Below are positions 6,365 to 7,355 of a DNA stretch of 7,355 nt, in pieces. The notes under the pieces were generated by a model. It saw nothing but the letters and a program-made list of their open reading frames with translations, did not search any database and had not been told where the DNA came from. Both the position numbers and the translations under genes were made by a program. The stretch comes from Sulfurospirillum arcachonense (lineage in GTDB: Bacteria > Campylobacterota > Campylobacteria > Campylobacterales > Sulfurospirillaceae), in contig DQTM01000184.1 of NCBI GenBank assembly GCA_015662785.1, positions 1-7,355 on the forward strand, given 5' to 3'. Each line of letters opens with the position of its first letter. Position 1 is the first letter of the stretch.

Positions 6365-6409
6365 CAAAAAGAAATTTCTTTGAAAAAGTTAATAAAAAGT
6401 TTCTTTTTG
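6365..6409. repeat. A/T-tract inverted repeat between the divergent genes
   Basis: CAAAAAGAAA (6365-6374) and TTTCTTTTTG (6400-6409) are exact reverse complements 25 bp apart. The left arm overlaps a perfect 14-bp palindrome, AAAGAAATTTCTTT (6368-6381). Phased A/T tracts like these may bend DNA or act as an upstream promoter element. No G/C-rich stem is present, so it is unlikely to be a terminator. Confidence 0.5.
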
Positions 6410-6449
6410 TGTAGAATCGAAACAGATAGCTATTTTATGGTGTTTCAAA

Positions 6450-6477
6450 TTTACACAAATAGTATTTATAGTATAAT
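6450..6477 (+). promoter_or_regulatory. Sigma70-type promoter for the 84-aa gene
   Basis: A perfect TATAAT (6472-6477) is preceded at 16 bp by TTTACA (6450-6455), five of six matches to the -35 consensus. Transcription would start near 6484, leaving a short leader with AGGA (6490-6493) five bases before the ATG at 6499. Confidence 0.65.
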
Positions 6478-6498
6478 ATAAAAAAAATTAGGAAAACA

Positions 6499-6753
6499 AT
6501 GAATACTATAATAGAAGACTTTTTAGCAAGCGTAAACTCTCTACATCAACTTAAAGCAGAAAACTTACCAGAAGATGTCTTAGAAGAGATGGTAAAAATG
6601 GAAGCAAATGAGTTATATAAGTTGAGCACTCAGCTTATTGTTTTACAACACAATGTTCCAAGTGAAGACAAGATGATCACTATGAGTGAAGATGAAATAC
6701 TTAGTTTAGTTGATGAGTACGCTAAAGCTTTGTTAAAACGTTTCAGAGGGTAA
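6499..6753 (+). CDS. Small acidic protein of unknown function
   Basis: This is an 84-aa protein that I do not recognise. It has 16 acidic and 8 basic residues, no cysteine, no signal peptide and no membrane segment. Apart from a break around HNVPSED (51-57), the sequence favours helix throughout, with regular leucine/isoleucine spacing. The C-terminus is basic (LLKRFRG). It is therefore probably a small helical cytoplasmic protein, perhaps an adaptor or a dimer. The call as a real gene rests on a good promoter, the AGGA ribosome binding site, and an open frame with codon use like its neighbours. It runs divergently from the symporter module and shares its regulatory region, so common control is possible. 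Its end overlaps the convergent GDSL hydrolase gene by 21 bp. Confidence 0.75.
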   Translation: MNTIIEDFLASVNSLHQLKAENLPEDVLEEMVKMEANELYKLSTQLIVLQHNVPSEDKMITMSEDEILSLVDEYAKALLKRFRG

Positions 6754-7355
6754 ATAGGTGCTAGTTATAAGGTTTGCAAGTGAGTTAGCTAGTAGATTGT
6801 AACCTTCTGCATTTGGATGTATTTGATCTATCTTGAGGTAGTTATCACCTAGTATAGTTTCAAGTGCACTATCTTCTAAAGGAACATTCATCTCATCTGC
6901 TATTTCATAATAAATCTGAGCAGTAGAAAGAGTTATAACTTCTAGCATTGGAACACCAACTAGAACTACATGTATGTTTTTTGCACGTGCTATTTCTATC
7001 ATCTTTTTGATGTTATCTTTTGCTCTTATGAGACTTTTGCGTCTTATAATATCATTGCCACCATGACATATGATTAGGATTTGTGGCTTGTATTTTTCAA
7101 GTAGCCTGGGGAGTCGTTGTAGCCCTTGATTTGTGAGCTCTCCATTGATTCCAGCATTGATTACATCTGCTAAAAGAAGTGTAGAAAGCTGAGACGGATA
7201 ACTCAGTTGTGTTTCAACATTGTAACCATAAGTGATACTATCACCAAAGGCAAGTATTTTTGTGTCTATTGGTAACATAACAGCTCCATCAAACTCATCA
7301 CTTGAGTTATCAAAAAAGTTTAAAATGACAATGGCAATGACTGCCAAAAAAATTA
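6733..7355 (-). CDS. GDSL/SGNH-family hydrolase (TesA-like esterase), N-terminus beyond the window
   Basis: SGNH hydrolases cleave esters or thioesters, including lysophospholipid, acyl-CoA and acetyl groups. Residue numbers are from the TTG at 7347. The four family blocks are present: FGDSITYGY with nucleophile Ser37, VINAGINGE with Gly66, HGGNDI with Asn98, and DQIHPNAEGY with Asp174 and His177. The order and spacing resemble TesA and related arylesterases of about 200 aa. The frame stays open through the right edge, and the TTG has no evident ribosome binding site, so the true start is probably a few codons further right. The hydrophobic run IFLAVIAIVILNFF at the N-terminus looks like a signal peptide or membrane anchor, which suggests a periplasmic enzyme. 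Its natural substrate cannot be told. The 3' end overlaps the convergent 84-aa gene by 21 bp. Confidence 0.88.
   Translation of the reverse strand, partial: IFLAVIAIVILNFFDNSSDEFDGAVMLPIDTKILAFGDSITYGYNVETQLSYPSQLSTLLLADVINAGINGELTNQGLQRLPRLLEKYKPQILIICHGGNDIIRRKSLIRAKDNIKKMIEIARAKNIHVVLVGVPMLEVITLSTAQIYYEIADEMNVPLEDSALETILGDNYLKIDQIHPNAEGYNLLANSLANLITSTYLPSETF

Larger units (their letters stand above)
6184..6498. other. Divergent intergenic region with repeats and promoters
   Basis: These 315 bp separate the leftward symporter module from the rightward 84-aa gene. I see no convincing coding frame. The contents, left to right, are the DUF4212 ribosome binding site, a perfect 9-bp inverted repeat (6214-6239), two direct repeats (6246-6280, 6290-6324), a possible leftward -10 element (6334-6339), an A/T-tract inverted repeat (6365-6409) and a rightward promoter (6450-6477). 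The heptamer AAGTTAA or its complement occurs at 6202, 6215, 6232, 6278 and 6386. Confidence 0.8.

Noticed and set aside
6184..6498. Known riboswitch or sigma54 promoter
   Set aside because: No TGGCAC-N5-TTGCA-type element was found on the leftward strand, and the hairpins do not match a riboswitch class I can recognise.

Overview
The window is AT-rich DNA that looks like a Campylobacterota (epsilonproteobacterial) chromosome, probably a free-living Sulfurimonas/Sulfuricurvum/Arcobacter-type organism. The evidence is the base composition, a CheB without a receiver domain next to cheR, and a two-subunit sodium:solute symporter. The genus is an inference from gene content; no marker gene is present.

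Positions 1-1517 (+ strand) are the end of a chemotaxis adaptation cluster: the last 32 codons of a methyl-accepting chemotaxis protein, then cheB (methylesterase), then cheR (methyltransferase). The first two genes overlap by one base. cheR is interrupted by a -1 frame change in its first third. An A-AAA-AAC slippery heptamer sits in the correct phase at that place, so pseudogene, sequence error and programmed frameshifting are all possible.

Positions 1507-6183 (- strand) hold a four-gene transport and signalling module, read right to left. First come a small DUF4212 membrane subunit and a 627-aa SSS-family sodium:solute symporter (the ActP-like VC_2705-type large subunit). A strong hairpin follows. 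Then come a 604-aa protein with cNMP-like, CBS-pair and DUF294 nucleotidyltransferase domains, and a DEDDh 3'-5' exonuclease. The last two overlap by one base. The order suggests uptake of a small carboxylate such as acetate, with an associated nucleotide-sensing or nucleotidyl-transferring regulator.

Positions 6184-6498 are a 315-bp divergent intergenic region rich in structure. It holds a pair of 35-bp direct repeats with 44-bp spacing that fold into GNRA-loop hairpins on the - strand, a perfect 9-bp inverted repeat just upstream of the DUF4212 ribosome binding site, an A/T-tract inverted repeat, a good sigma70-type promoter for the rightward gene, and a cluster of AAGTTAA/TTAACTT heptamers.

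Positions 6499-7355 hold a small acidic protein of unknown function (+), converging with and overlapping by 21 bp a GDSL/SGNH hydrolase (-) whose start lies beyond the right edge.

No IS element, CRISPR array, tRNA or rRNA was seen. The least explained items are the cheR frame break, the structured leader and heptamer cluster, and the calcium-loop-like motif in the symporter's large periplasmic loop.
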